NCBI GenBank assembly: GCA_024231905.1
Contig: JAAEQC010000140.1
Span: 1-64,000, forward strand
Direction: 5' to 3'
DNA length: 64,000 nucleotides
From: a bacterium
GTDB taxonomy: Bacteria > Krumholzibacteriota > Krumholzibacteriia > LZORAL124-64-63
The position numbers and the translations under genes were made by a program. The notes beneath the pieces are model-generated. The model ran no database searches, was not told the origin of the DNA, and saw only the letters and a program-made list of their open reading frames with translations. Of the stretch, positions 34,101 through 43,243 are shown one piece after another; position 1 is the stretch's first letter; every line of letters begins with the position of its first letter.

Positions 34101-35384
34101 ATGACCGACGACCGATCCATCGTCATCCTGGACGGAGCACGACGCACTCCGCGGGCCGACATCCTGATCGACAACAAGGTGCCGGGCCTGTTCGCGCGCT
34201 ACTCGACCACGGCCCTGGGCGGTCTGGCCATCAAGGCCACCCTCGAGCAGACGCCGGTGGAACGCGAGCTGGTCGGGCACGTGATCATGGGCATGGCTTC
34301 GCACAGCCATCGCGACAGCATCTACGGCGCCCAGGGTATGGCCTGGCGCGGCGGGCTGGCCGACGACGTACCCGCCCTGACGGTCGCCCGCATCTGCGGC
34401 AGCGGCGCCGAAGCGGTGGCCGTGGGCATGGAGCACATCCTGGCCGGGATCCGTCACGACCAGGCACGTCCCTTCCTGGTCGTCGGCGGCGCCGAGAGCA
34501 TGCAGTACCCCTTCAGCGCCTACAACATGCGCGGCAAGAAGGTCGGCGAGGGCATCCAGAAATACGGTCCGCTCGACCCGCGCGGCCTGCCGCGGGGCGA
34601 GGTGCTCCAGGACACGTTGCTCATGGGCCTGTACGACCCCAGCGCCTCGCTGGCCATGGCCAACACCGCCGAGGAACTGGGCCGCCGCTACGGGATAACG
34701 CGTGAGCAGGCCGACGAGTTCGGCCACCGTTCCCACGCGAATGCCCGCGAGGCCCGCGACGCCGGCTACTTCGCCGAGGAGATCGCCTCGGTCACCCTGC
34801 CCGGAAGCGGCGGCGAGCCCGATCTGACCGTCGAGCACGACACGCACATCATGGACGGCATCAGCATGGCGAAGATGGCCCGGCTGCGACCCGCCTTCGA
34901 GATGGGCGGCATCATCACCGCCGGCAACGCCAGCGCGGTGGTGGACGGCGCCGCGGCCATGGTGCTGGGCCGCGAGAGCGACGCCCGCGAGCACGGACTC
35001 AAGCCCCTGGCGCGGGTGGTGGCGGTCGGGACGGCGGCCTGCGATCCGCAGATCATGGGCTGGGGCCCGGTCCCGGCCACGCGCATCGCCCTCGAGAAAG
35101 CGGGGCTGGGCGGAGACGCCATCGACCACGTGGAACTGAACGAGGCGTTTGCGCCCCAGGCCCTGGCCTGCGTCCGCGATTTCGCCGAGATGGACATCGA
35201 TCCGGCGAAGGTCAATCCACAGGGCAACGCCATCGCCCTCGGCCATCCGCTGGGGGCCACGGGAGCCGTCCTGACCCTGACCTGCGCCTACGCGTTGCGT
35301 CGTAAAGGACAGAAGTATGGATTGATCACCATGTGCATCGGCGGTGGCCAGGGCAACGCGCTGATCATCGAATCGCTGTCCTGA
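34101..35384 (+). CDS. acetyl-CoA acetyltransferase / 3-ketoacyl-CoA thiolase
   Basis: 427 aa classical thiolase. Nucleophilic Cys in ARICGSGAEAV, NEAFAPQALA (catalytic His region preceded by Asn), GNAIALGHPLGATGA (His) and CIGGGQGNALI (second Cys). It cleaves acetoacetyl-CoA, and possibly 3-oxopimeloyl-CoA, with CoA. It is 13 bp downstream of the dehydrogenase/hydratase fusion and 14 bp before the small Zn-ribbon gene, in one transcription unit completing the lower pathway to acetyl-CoA. Confidence 0.92.
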   Translation: MTDDRSIVILDGARRTPRADILIDNKVPGLFARYSTTALGGLAIKATLEQTPVERELVGHVIMGMASHSHRDSIYGAQGMAWRGGLADDVPALTVARICGSGAEAVAVGMEHILAGIRHDQARPFLVVGGAESMQYPFSAYNMRGKKVGEGIQKYGPLDPRGLPRGEVLQDTLLMGLYDPSASLAMANTAEELGRRYGITREQADEFGHRSHANAREARDAGYFAEEIASVTLPGSGGEPDLTVEHDTHIMDGISMAKMARLRPAFEMGGIITAGNASAVVDGAAAMVLGRESDAREHGLKPLARVVAVGTAACDPQIMGWGPVPATRIALEKAGLGGDAIDHVELNEAFAPQALACVRDFAEMDIDPAKVNPQGNAIALGHPLGATGAVLTLTCAYALRRKGQKYGLITMCIGGGQGNALIIESLS

Positions 35385-35398
35385 AAGGTCGAATAGCC

Positions 35399-35815
35399 AT
35401 GAGCATATCCTACCATTGCCCCAAGTGCGACGCCCTGCTCAATCCCAACGTACGGGTCGTGCTCATCGCGCACCATGCGAACAGGCGCTGCATCGTGTTG
35501 ATGAGTTCGAAACTGGGGGAGTACCAGGTCATCTGCGACAAGGGTTTCGATCTCGAAGTGAAGAAAGGCGACGCCGTCGACTTCCTTTGCCCGGTGTGTG
35601 CCCAATCGCTCACTTCCGAGAAGCACGAGACGTTCACGGAGTTGAAGGTCGTCGATCCCCAGCACCGGGACCGCCCCGCCGGCCTCGTGCGTTTCAGCCG
35701 GGTCTGCGACGAGCACGCGACATTCCTCTACCACAACGACGGGGTCAAGGCGTTCGGCGAGGAAGCCGGACTCTTCCGCGACAATCTCGCCATCGAGGGC
35801 GACTGGGGTTGGTAG
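35399..35815 (+). CDS. small zinc-ribbon protein of unknown function
   Basis: 138 aa from ATG 35399, starting 14 bp after the thiolase stop. Two Cys pairs, YHCPKCDALLNP near residue 8 and FLCPVCAQSLTS near residue 65, could bind one zinc. Between them is a beta-rich section (VVLIAHHANRRCIVLMSSKLG). There is no catalytic motif and I cannot name a family with confidence. Co-transcription with the thiolase suggests either an accessory role for the acyl-CoA enzymes or simple hitch-hiking. The end (GDWGW) is followed by a long gene-poor stretch. Confidence 0.75.
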   Translation: MSISYHCPKCDALLNPNVRVVLIAHHANRRCIVLMSSKLGEYQVICDKGFDLEVKKGDAVDFLCPVCAQSLTSEKHETFTELKVVDPQHRDRPAGLVRFSRVCDEHATFLYHNDGVKAFGEEAGLFRDNLAIEGDWGW

Positions 35816-36113
35816 ACCGCCCGGCCGCGGCAACCGTCATCGTCAAGCCCCACCGCTCCTTGATCACCTGCCGGTTCCGGGCGTACTCGGCCCGGTAGCC
35901 CTCGTGGACTTGCATGGTTTTCTCCGACATTTCGAAGTGGCTGTGCTGTTTGCCTGGAGGTGTCGCGATTGGCACGTCCGTCACGGAGTCGGTTGAGAAG
36001 ACGAGGTCGGGCGGTTCTGTGGTGCTTTTAGGTTGAGCGTCGTTCAGGGCAGCGGGTTCTCTCTTAAGTCCTATCTGGGGATGAGGCCTACGCGGTCTGC
36101 GGCGGGCGATAGG

Positions 36114-36197
36114 GACCTGGTTATGGGCGCCGAACGTCTCGCGGATTTCGTCTTCGGTCGCAGTGAACGGAAGGTTGCCGATGTACAGTTTCTTCAA
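36114..36197 (-). pseudogene. remnant of an RRM (glycine-rich RNA-binding protein) gene
   Basis: Reading the minus strand from a TTG at 36197 (GGAGAG upstream) gives KKLYIGNLPFTATEDEIRE and then TFGAHNQV, the first beta strand (RNP2) and helix of a small bacterial RNA-recognition-motif protein. The similarity ends abruptly after 28 residues. The RNP1 motif (RGFGFV type) never appears, although the frame stays open to 35745 through unrelated arginine/proline-rich sequence. It is a truncated or recombined gene. Confidence 0.6.
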
Positions 36198-36564
36198 GGC
36201 ATTCTCTCCAAGTGCCAGCTTACCGGCTTAACCAAGCGGTCCGGATCGCCGGCTTCTTCCGGCAGGATCCCTATCGCTTCAATGTGGCCCGGCCGCCGTG
36301 ATGGCGATCAACCGGACCCAGTTCCCCGATGGTCGGGGAATCCTGTGGGCGCACAGACGTGGCTGTTAACCAGGAGCGAGCGGTGGGCACGGTTTTCGAG
36401 ACTCAGACGGCTATTTCGACCGTCTCGCATGAGTCTGTGTTAACCGCTGCGGGCCGAGACTATTTACAGCCCAGGCGCGCGGTCGTTGCTAACCTCTTTG
36501 CGACAACGTCTTATGGAGCGCGCCGCCCGAAGCTGCCAAATTCTAACAACTTTTTCCTACCTGA

Positions 36565-36690
36565 GTGAACTGGCTCCCCGGGTAGGACCAGAAAGGGAAC
36601 TTGGAGTCCCAGACTCGGCGACAAGCGAAACGGGCCCTAACGGCTATTTCAGCCCCGGATGGAATATGTGGTAAGCACAGCCTCTACCGG
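36565..36690. repeat. dispersed degenerate intergenic repeat, copy 1
   Basis: Contains GGTAGGACCAGAAAGGGAAC, then GAGTCCCAGACTCGG (a small inverted repeat) and CCCCGGATGGAATATGTGGTA. The same order of motifs occurs at 41005-41100 (GGGGCTTGAAAGGGAGCTC, GGGGCTCAGACTCGG, CCCGGGCGGAATATCTGGTA). It lies directly upstream of the benzoate-CoA ligase gene. Confidence 0.5.
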
Positions 36691-36791
36691 CCCTCGACTA
36701 GCGAATCCAACCTCTTACGGATTGATTGTCAGGGACACGGCGGGAACCGCCCGCCGAACCGGCAGTGTCTTGGAGAAACGGAAGCCGCCTG

Positions 36792-38369
36792 ATGCAAGAC
36801 CACACCGTGGCAGTCGATCGCTCGACCACGCCGACAAGCTTGACGTTCGCGCCGGTATTCAATGTGGCGGTTGCCTTTATCGACCGCCATATCGAAGAGG
36901 GCCGTAGCGACAAGCTGGCGATCAGGACGACGAAGGGAGAGGCAGTCACTTTCGGTGCACTTGCTGACAGCGTCAACCGAACCGGCAATGTCTTGCAGGG
37001 CCTGGGGATCAAACGCGGCGAACGTGTTCTGATGGTGGTCAAGGACTGCCCACAATTCTTCGGTCTGTTCTGGGGAGCGATCAAGGCCGGCATCATCCCG
37101 GTCCCGCTGAACACGCTGCTGCGCGCACCCGACTATCGCTTCATGATCGAAGATTCGGAATGCGCCGGTATCGTCTATTCTCCCGAATACGCCACGGAAG
37201 TTGAACCAGCCTTGGCCGCTGCGGCGCTCAACCCCAAAGTCTGTCTGCCCATTGCAGGCGAGGGTGAGTGCCTGGATGCCTTGATCGCCGACGTATCGAG
37301 CGAGCTTGTTCCGGTGCCGGCCAAGCCCGAGGACGACTGCTTCTGGCTCTATTCCTCGGGTACAACCGGTACGCCCAAAGGGGCGGTGCACGTCCATCGC
37401 GACATGGTTCTGACCAGCGAGCTCTACGGTGTCGGGATTCTCGGAATGCGGGACTCTGATGTCTGCTTCTCGGCGGCCAAGCTGTTCTTCGCTTACGGCT
37501 TGGGCAATGCCATGACGATGCCCCTGTGGACCGGCGCTTCGGCGGTGCTGCTACCGGGGCCGCCAACGCCGCAAGTGGTCTTCGACGTCATCGAGCAGTA
37601 CAAGCCGACGCTGTTCTTCGGGGTGCCGACATTGTATGCCGCACAATTGCGGGAGTTGGACCAGGGGCCACAGGATCTCTCCTCCTTGCGGGCCTGTATC
37701 TCGGCCGGCGAGGCTTTGCCGGCCGACATCTTCCGACGCTGGCACGAAAAGACCGGTTGTTTGATACTCGACGGCATCGGCTCGACCGAGGCCCTACATA
37801 TTTTCATCTCGAACCGGGACGACGGTTACCGGCCCGGCAGCAGCGGGCGTCCCGTGCCAGGGTACGATGCAGCCATCCTCGACGATGCCGGACAAGAGGT
37901 ATCGGTTGGTGAGAGCGGCCGCCTGAAGATACGCGGTCAGTCGAACGCCGCGTATTATTGGAACGATCCGGAAAAGACAAGAGCGATCATGGTCGACGGC
38001 TGGCTCGATACCGGCGATACCTATTACCGCGACGAGGAAGGCTATTACTATTTTTGCGGTCGCAACGACGATATGCTGAAGGTCGGTGGCATTTGGTGTT
38101 CGCCCTTCGAGATCGAAGCGAAGTTGATCGAGCATCCTAGGGTTCTCGAAGCAGCAGTGGTCGGCAAGGCCGCAGACGACGGCCTGATTAAGCCGGCCGC
38201 CTTTGTTGTCCTGATCGATGCCGGCGAAGCCGGGGACGCCATGGCCGAGGAGTTGTTGCAGCACTGCAAGAACGGCCTGGCCAAGTACAAGTACCCGCGC
38301 TGGATAACATTCTCCGACCAACTTCCGAAGACCGCGACCGGAAAAATCCAACGCTACAAGCTGAGATAG
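36792..38369 (+). CDS. benzoate-CoA ligase family protein (AMP-forming)
   Basis: 525 aa from ATG 36792. ANL-superfamily acyl/aryl-CoA synthetase with the phosphate loop YSSGTTGTPKGAVHVHRD, SAAKLFFAYGLGN, DGIGSTEALHIFIS (adenine/aryl pocket, typical of benzoate-CoA ligases), DGWLDTGDTY, and the C-terminal catalytic Lys in PKTATGKIQRYKLR. The N-terminal phrase FNVAVAFIDRHIEEGRSDKL is a hallmark of the benzoate/4-hydroxybenzoate/2-aminobenzoate ligase group. It makes benzoyl-CoA, the entry substrate of both reductases. It is a single gene between two copies of the intergenic repeat, with visibly lower GC and more A/T-ending codons than the operons on either side, so probably acquired separately. 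Confidence 0.88.
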   Translation: MQDHTVAVDRSTTPTSLTFAPVFNVAVAFIDRHIEEGRSDKLAIRTTKGEAVTFGALADSVNRTGNVLQGLGIKRGERVLMVVKDCPQFFGLFWGAIKAGIIPVPLNTLLRAPDYRFMIEDSECAGIVYSPEYATEVEPALAAAALNPKVCLPIAGEGECLDALIADVSSELVPVPAKPEDDCFWLYSSGTTGTPKGAVHVHRDMVLTSELYGVGILGMRDSDVCFSAAKLFFAYGLGNAMTMPLWTGASAVLLPGPPTPQVVFDVIEQYKPTLFFGVPTLYAAQLRELDQGPQDLSSLRACISAGEALPADIFRRWHEKTGCLILDGIGSTEALHIFISNRDDGYRPGSSGRPVPGYDAAILDDAGQEVSVGESGRLKIRGQSNAAYYWNDPEKTRAIMVDGWLDTGDTYYRDEEGYYYFCGRNDDMLKVGGIWCSPFEIEAKLIEHPRVLEAAVVGKAADDGLIKPAAFVVLIDAGEAGDAMAEELLQHCKNGLAKYKYPRWITFSDQLPKTATGKIQRYKLR

Positions 38370-38399
38370 GGCTGATCCGACTTACACCAATCTCAAGAA

Positions 38400-38475
38400 T
38401 CCGGCTCCTCGGATGGGGCTCGAAAGGGAATTCGTAGTTTCAGACTCGCTGTGCCTGTAGGCACAAGGCACAACG
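38400..38475. repeat. dispersed degenerate intergenic repeat, copy 2
   Basis: CCGGCTCCTCGGATGGGGCT followed by CGAAAGGGAATTCGTAGTTT and CAGACTCG, the same core (GGGGCTCGAAAGGGA … TCAGACTCG) as the copies near 36590 and 41010. It occupies the gap between the ligase gene and the 3' end of the kinase gene. A short inverted repeat GTGCCTGTAGGCAC (38452-38465) lies inside it. Confidence 0.45.
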
Positions 38476-38485
38476 GCTCGGTGTA

Positions 38486-40846
38486 TCATTCGCTCCCGGT
38501 TTCCAGTGCGGCCTCGAGTTCCAGCGCCTTTTCCGGCCGTTCCGTTGCCCTGTAGAAGCGCGCCAGCTCGCCCATGGACCTCAGCGTGTGCGGGTGGTCG
38601 TCTCCGAGAACGCGTTTTCGGGTCTCGAGGGTATCGACGTAGAGCGGCTCGGCCTCGCCGTAGCGACCCTGCATCTTGTACAGGATGGCCAGCCCGCTCA
38701 TCGACGCCAGAGTATCCGGGTGATCGTCTCCGAGCACGCGCTTCCGGATCGCGAGCGTTTCCAGGCAAAGCGGTTCGGCCTCGTCGAGGTGCCCCAGTCT
38801 CTTGTACACGAGGGAGAGGTTGTGCATGGCCCAGAGCGTGCTCGGGTGTTCGTTTCCGAGCACGCGCGTCTTGATCACGAGGGTCTCGCGGAGGAGCGGT
38901 ACGACCTCGTCGTAGCGACCCTGGTCATAGTACAGGCCGGCCAGGTTGTTGATGGACGTGAGGGTGTTCGGGTGATCGTCTCCCTGCACGCGCTTTCGAG
39001 CTGCAAGGGCCTCGTGGTAAAGCGGCTCGGCTTCGTCGTGACGGCCCTGGTCGCTGTACAGGATCGCCAGATTGTTCATGGAGTGGAGCGTGCCCGGATG
39101 ATCGTCTCCGAGCACGCGTCTCAGGGCCTCGAGGGTTTCGACATGGAGCCGCTCGGCCTCGTCGTAGCGGCCCTGATCGTGGTACAGAAGGGCCAGGTTG
39201 TTCATGGTGTTGAGCGTGTTCTCGTGGTCGTTTCCGAGCACGCGCTTTCGAGCGGCAATGGTCTCGAGATAGAGCGGCTCGGCCTCGTCGTAGCGGCCCT
39301 GATCGCGGTAGAGGAAGGCCAGGTTGTTCATGGAGCTGAGCGTCTCCTCGTGGTCGTCTCCGAGAACGCGCCTTTGTTCGCCGAGCGCCTGTTCGATCAA
39401 CGGCTCTGCCTGCGCGTAGAGCCCCAGCTTGCGATAGACATTGCCCATCGTGCCCATCAGCCGCGCCTGGACCTCGGGCTGGTCCGCCAGGGTCTCGTCG
39501 ATCTTTTCCGCACCCTTGTCCAGGATCTCCCGAGCCGTGATGCTGTTGCCCCGCGCTTCGCCGGGATCGGACACCGTGAACAGTCCGGTCATGAACTCCA
39601 GCGCCTGCTTTGCTGTGGCGGCTTCCTGGTTCGCCCGGTCGCGTTCGGCGGCGACTCGACGCGCCTGAACCGCCATCATGGTGACGAAGGTCACGGCAAA
39701 GCCCACCACCAGGACGACCAGCACCGCAGCGAACCCCACGCCGAGCTTGTGCCTCCTCACGAACTTGCCGAGCCGGTAGGACTTGGTCGGAGGGCTGGCC
39801 AGGACGGGCTCGTCGCTGAGGTAGCGGCGGATGTCGGAGCTCAGTTCGTCGGGCGATCCGTAGCGCCGCACCCGATCCTTCTCCAGGGCTTTCATGGCAA
39901 TCCAGTCGAGATCGCCGCGAAGCTGCTTCGCCAGCGACGACGGATCGGTCCGTCGCTTGCTCGCCGAATGGGTCGAGGCGTCGCCCAGTGTGCTGACGCG
40001 CGTACTCGGCCTGGAGGGCTCCTCTTCCCTGATCCTCCGACGGATCTCGTCAAACCCCACCCGCCGAAGCTCCCTCGGATCGAACGGAAGCGCTCCGACG
40101 AGAAGCTCGTACAGCAGAACCCCCAGCGAATAGACGTCGGAGCGCGTGTCGATGTCCTCGGCGGTCAACTCGGCCTGCTCGGGACTCATGTACTCGGGCG
40201 TGCCGATCCACTGACCGTGCTCGGTGAACAGCGTCTGCTCGGTCAGCCTCTGCTCGGTCGCCTTGGCCACTCCGAAATCGATGATCTTGGGGATGCGCCT
40301 CTCGCCGTCGGTCTGCACCAGCACGTTCGACGGTTTGATGTCGCGGTGGATGATGCCCTTCTGGTGGGCGTGCTGCACACCCTCGCAGACCAGCATGAAC
40401 AGTTCTAGCCTCTCCTCGGTCGTTAGCCGCTGCCGGTCGCAGTACTCCGTGATGGGCACACCCTTCACGTATTCCATGGAGAAGTAGGGACGTCCCTGCG
40501 GCGTCTCGCCGGCGTCGAAGACCTTGGCCACGTTGGCGTGGTCCATCAACGCCAAAGCCTGGCGCTCGGCTTCGAAGCGGGCGACGACACGCCTGCTATC
40601 CATGCCCGGCTTGATGACCTTGAGCGCTACACGGCGGCGGATAGGCTCTCTCTGCTCGGCAACGTAGACCTCGCCCATGCCGCCCTCGCCGATCTTCTGA
40701 AGGAGGCGGTACGGTCCGATCTGGCGGTCGATGGAAGGACTGGGGGGCGTGGGCAGAGTGGCGGCGTCGTCGCCGCTGGATGGGCGTTGCGTGTCGTCGC
40801 CGTTCCTGGCGTCGTGCTTGGAATGGTCCGAGTCCTTGTTCGTCAT
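38486..40846 (-). CDS. membrane Ser/Thr protein kinase with TPR (kinesin-light-chain-type) repeats
   Basis: 786 aa. Residues ~45-320 form a Hanks-type kinase: glycine loop [14 protein letters not shown], Lys in [37 protein letters not shown]. One transmembrane helix follows at ~370-395 ([17 protein letters not shown]). The C-terminal half is a run of about eight 42-residue TPR repeats of the TPR_12 type ([25 protein letters not shown], then [11 protein letters not shown]), visible in the DNA as a ~126-bp tandem repeat over 38560-39440. The kinase faces the cytoplasm and the TPRs probably recruit partners. The gene stands alone between repeat copies; its target is unknown and no link to benzoate metabolism is visible. 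Confidence 0.93.
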   Translation of the reverse strand: MTNKDSDHSKHDARNGDDTQRPSSGDDAATLPTPPSPSIDRQIGPYRLLQKIGEGGMGEVYVAEQREPIRRRVALKVIKPGMDSRRVVARFEAERQALALMDHANVAKVFDAGETPQGRPYFSMEYVKGVPITEYCDRQRLTTEERLELFMLVCEGVQHAHQKGIIHRDIKPSNVLVQTDGERRIPKIIDFGVAKATEQRLTEQTLFTEHGQWIGTPEYMSPEQAELTAEDIDTRSDVYSLGVLLYELLVGALPFDPRELRRVGFDEIRRRIREEEPSRPSTRVSTLGDASTHSASKRRTDPSSLAKQLRGDLDWIAMKALEKDRVRRYGSPDELSSDIRRYLSDEPVLASPPTKSYRLGKFVRRHKLGVGFAAVLVVLVVGFAVTFVTMMAVQARRVAAERDRANQEAATAKQALEFMTGLFTVSDPGEARGNSITAREILDKGAEKIDETLADQPEVQARLMGTMGNVYRKLGLYAQAEPLIEQALGEQRRVLGDDHEETLSSMNNLAFLYRDQGRYDEAEPLYLETIAARKRVLGNDHENTLNTMNNLALLYHDQGRYDEAERLHVETLEALRRVLGDDHPGTLHSMNNLAILYSDQGRHDEAEPLYHEALAARKRVQGDDHPNTLTSINNLAGLYYDQGRYDEVVPLLRETLVIKTRVLGNEHPSTLWAMHNLSLVYKRLGHLDEAEPLCLETLAIRKRVLGDDHPDTLASMSGLAILYKMQGRYGEAEPLYVDTLETRKRVLGDDHPHTLRSMGELARFYRATERPEKALELEAALETGSE

Positions 40847-40914
40847 AGCGGACCGACTATATCTTATTTCCGGAATCTCTGCAGCCGGTAAATCCAGGGG
40901 ATCTTCCCCTTGTG

Positions 40915-41165
40915 CCTAGTGCCTACCCCGAATATTCCGTCTGCGTTGATATCGAACCAGTTACAAAGCCCAGAGCACCAACCGAGGGCTGTGCAGAGTT
41001 CTTCCTCACGTGGGGCTTGAAAGGGAGCTCGGGGGCTCAGACTCGGAGGTAGTGGTTGACCTCGAACGGCCATTTGAGCCCGGGCGGAATATCTGGTAGC
41101 GACACTGGGTCTGCCCTTGGTCCCCACGGGAATCGACCCGGATGAAATATCCGGTAGGAACAAGA
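40915..41165. repeat. dispersed degenerate intergenic repeats, copy 3 (compound)
   Basis: In the 382-bp gap 40847-41228: an inverted part ACCCCGAATATTCCGTCTGC with CCAGTTAC (40924-40963), the core GGGGCTTGAAAGGGAGCTC with GGGGCTCAGACTCGG (41012-41047), and two forward motifs CCCGGGCGGAATATCTGGTA (41079-41098) and CCGGATGAAATATCCGGTAG (41138-41157). These match pieces of copies 1, 2 and 4. No protein-coding gene is seen in the gap. Confidence 0.5.
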
Positions 41166-41228
41166 TGGCGGTAACCATCGCCAATGTCGGCGACCTTGTC
41201 GTTACGCCTCTAATAATCCCTGGCTTCC

Positions 41229-42788
41229 TCAGCCACGGACGTCGAACGTCGGGTCGTCGAACACCTGGCTGCGCCCCTCGATCTGTCGCAGTAAGTGTTC
41301 GAATATGTACCAATGGAAGGGTTGGAAGAAACGCCAGTAGAGGTTCCCAAAGAGGCTCTTCGTCGCGTAGTGGGCCGTGATTCCCAAGCGCCGACGACCC
41401 TGTTCCTCCTTGACGTCGAACTCCAGCCACGCCCGTCCCGGCATGCGCATCTCTGCCCGCAGCAGCAGACGTCGATCAGGCTGCAGTTCCTCAACCCGCC
41501 AGAAGTCGATGACGTCACCGATGCGGAGCCCGCGGGCGCTACGTCTGCCGCGCGCCGTTCCCACCCCGAAGATCGCGCGATCGAAAGCTCCGCGCAGGCG
41601 CCACATCCAATTGGCGTTGAACCAGCCCTCGTGGCCGCCGATGCGGGTGATCGCCCTGAATAGAGCCGAGGCCGATCGGTCCGATAGCCGGGAATAGGCC
41701 GCCCGATAGCGGGGCGGCCGCCGTAGCTGGGGGAGCTTGATGCTCAATTCGTGTGCCGGCGGATAGGCGTCGGACCAGCGCGTCGCCACGCAGTCCTGCT
41801 CCGCGACGCTCAGGGCGCGGACGAGCGCCTCCCGGTACGAAATCGGTGTGAAGGGGACGAGTATCTGGATAGCGTTGTTGTCGCAGACCGTGTCGGACTT
41901 CAACCCGTCGGTCAAGCAAATCGAGATGGGCGCCGGCACCGGAGTCAACAGGCTGATGGCATAGGCGACCATCTTCGTGCCGCGGATCGGCGCCGGGACG
42001 AAGCGAGTGCGCTTGCCCAGAATAGACGCCAGTTCCCCCATCATCTGGCGATAGGTCAACACCTCTAGACCGCCGATGTCGAAGGTCCTGTCCCCCAGCA
42101 AGGGCACCTCGAGCACTCCGACCAGGTACTTCAAGACGTCACGGATTCCTATGGGCTGGCCCAGGTTGTCAGCCCAGGTCGGGAACGGAATCAACGGCAG
42201 CCGGTCGACCAGACCCTTGATGATCTCGAAAGACGCGCTACCCGAACCTATGATAATCGACGCGCGGATGATCGTACACGGCACTGAACCGTTTGCGAGT
42301 TCCTCGGCCACCTGTCGACGACTGTCGAGATGGTGCGAGAGATCTTCAGCCTGCGCGCCCAGCCCACCCAGATAGATGATCCGTTCCACGCCGGCGTCCT
42401 GGGCCGCCTCGCGGAAGTTGTGGGCCGACTGCAGATCAGCGCGGGCGAATTCCCTGGGGCCAAGAACCATGGAGTGGATGAGATAGTAGGCGATCGAAAC
42501 ACCCTCGAGAGCGCGTGCGAGGGCTGCGGGGTCCAACGCGTCAGCCACGACGATCTCGACTTCGGGCCACGAATCGAGGTCGCCGGTTTCGTTACCGCGG
42601 ATCATGGCCCTCACGCGATACCCGCGCGTAACCAACTCCGGCACGAGACGGCCGCCGACGTAGCCGGAAGCGCCCGTGACCAGGACAGTCCCGACTTCCG
42701 TCCTGGGAGTCGTGGGGAGATCGACGCAGCGCGGCTCGAAGGAATCCCTGCCCGACGTCGATGGAATCTGCTGTGTGTCGAATGCCAT
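41229..42788 (-). CDS. NAD(P)-binding epimerase-like protein fused to DUF2867
   Basis: 519 aa. Residues ~30-300 form an atypical extended SDR (NmrA/epimerase-like) with VLVTGASGYVGGRLVPEL and the substrate-region phrase AYYLIHSMV. Residues ~350-510 are DUF2867 (RIGDVIDFWRVEELQPDRRL, GNLYWRFFQPFHWYIFEHLL). This two-domain arrangement is a known bacterial family of unknown reaction; a quinone- or lipid-related role is often supposed but unproven. The gene stands alone, with the degenerate intergenic repeats on both sides. The ATG at 42788 has no strong ribosome site. Confidence 0.85.
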   Translation of the reverse strand: MAFDTQQIPSTSGRDSFEPRCVDLPTTPRTEVGTVLVTGASGYVGGRLVPELVTRGYRVRAMIRGNETGDLDSWPEVEIVVADALDPAALARALEGVSIAYYLIHSMVLGPREFARADLQSAHNFREAAQDAGVERIIYLGGLGAQAEDLSHHLDSRRQVAEELANGSVPCTIIRASIIIGSGSASFEIIKGLVDRLPLIPFPTWADNLGQPIGIRDVLKYLVGVLEVPLLGDRTFDIGGLEVLTYRQMMGELASILGKRTRFVPAPIRGTKMVAYAISLLTPVPAPISICLTDGLKSDTVCDNNAIQILVPFTPISYREALVRALSVAEQDCVATRWSDAYPPAHELSIKLPQLRRPPRYRAAYSRLSDRSASALFRAITRIGGHEGWFNANWMWRLRGAFDRAIFGVGTARGRRSARGLRIGDVIDFWRVEELQPDRRLLLRAEMRMPGRAWLEFDVKEEQGRRRLGITAHYATKSLFGNLYWRFFQPFHWYIFEHLLRQIEGRSQVFDDPTFDVRG

Positions 42789-42924
42789 GAACCGTCACCG
42801 AAACCAAATGCCAAGGCTCCCTCAAGCGACTGACGGCCGGTTGCAGCTGACCTGACAGCCTCGAAACAAGATAATACCACTATTTATTCCAGTTCGTCCA
42901 TCGGGAGCTGATCGGAAGCTCGAT

Positions 42925-43025
42925 GCTCCTCCCCGGTATTCCGTCCGCGTTGGAATACCGACAGTTACGGCGTTGACCAAACCGACCCGGCGGGGTACGA
43001 AACCTCAGACTCAGACGCGCCTGTC
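42925..43025. repeat. dispersed degenerate intergenic repeat, copy 4
   Basis: CTCCCCGGTATTCCGTCCGC, then GTTGGAATACCGACAGTTAC, matches the inverted part of copy 3 (GAATATTCCGTCTGCGTTGA … CCAGTTAC). AACCTCAGACTCAG (43001-43014) recalls the TCAGACTC core. The 455-bp gap 42789-43243 also holds a related fragment CTCCCCAGGTAGGACTCAAA (43202-43221) and the operon terminator at 43135-43160, but no gene. Confidence 0.45.
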
Positions 43026-43134
43026 GGCCCGGAAAGACGTCCATCGCTGTTGACTGAGATGACCTGCGCGGGCAAGCGGCACTGGTTCATCAGGAATCGC
43101 ATGTGCCTATCCTCAAACACGTTGGTCGGATACC

Positions 43135-43160
43135 AAGAAACCCGATCCAGTCGGATCGGG
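43135..43160 (-). terminator. intrinsic terminator of the bam-tup-moeA operon
   Basis: A perfect 8-bp stem CCCGATCC/GGATCGGG (43141-43148 and 43153-43160) with a 4-nt loop. On the minus strand it is followed by TTTCTT (43140-43135). It lies ~85 bp past the moeA stop and ends the 14-kb operon. Confidence 0.7.
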
Positions 43161-43243
43161 CGGCGGTGGAAAGTTCGCATCGTGTAGCTTTGGGGGTTGG
43201 TTCTCCCCAGGTAGGACTCAAACCCAAACCTCCGCCGTTGACA

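Larger units (their letters stand above)
35816..36791. other. 976-bp gene-poor region with decayed genes, a hairpin and repeats
   Basis: There is no intact gene. It holds the RRM remnant (36114-36197, minus), a perfect hairpin TTCCCCGA-TGG-TCGGGGAA (36322-36340, no T tract on either side) and the first copy of the degenerate repeat described at 36565. Composition is clearly lower in GC than the benzoate operons. It marks the boundary between the class I benzoate island and the 36-43 kb segment. Confidence 0.5.

Noticed and set aside
36322..36340. perfect 8-bp hairpin as terminator
   Set aside because: No T tract on either side and no gene ends nearby on either strand, so it is only mentioned as a structure within the gene-poor region.
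38560..39440. ~126-bp tandem DNA repeat
   Set aside because: It is the coding sequence of the 42-residue TPR units of the kinase, not a satellite or CRISPR array.
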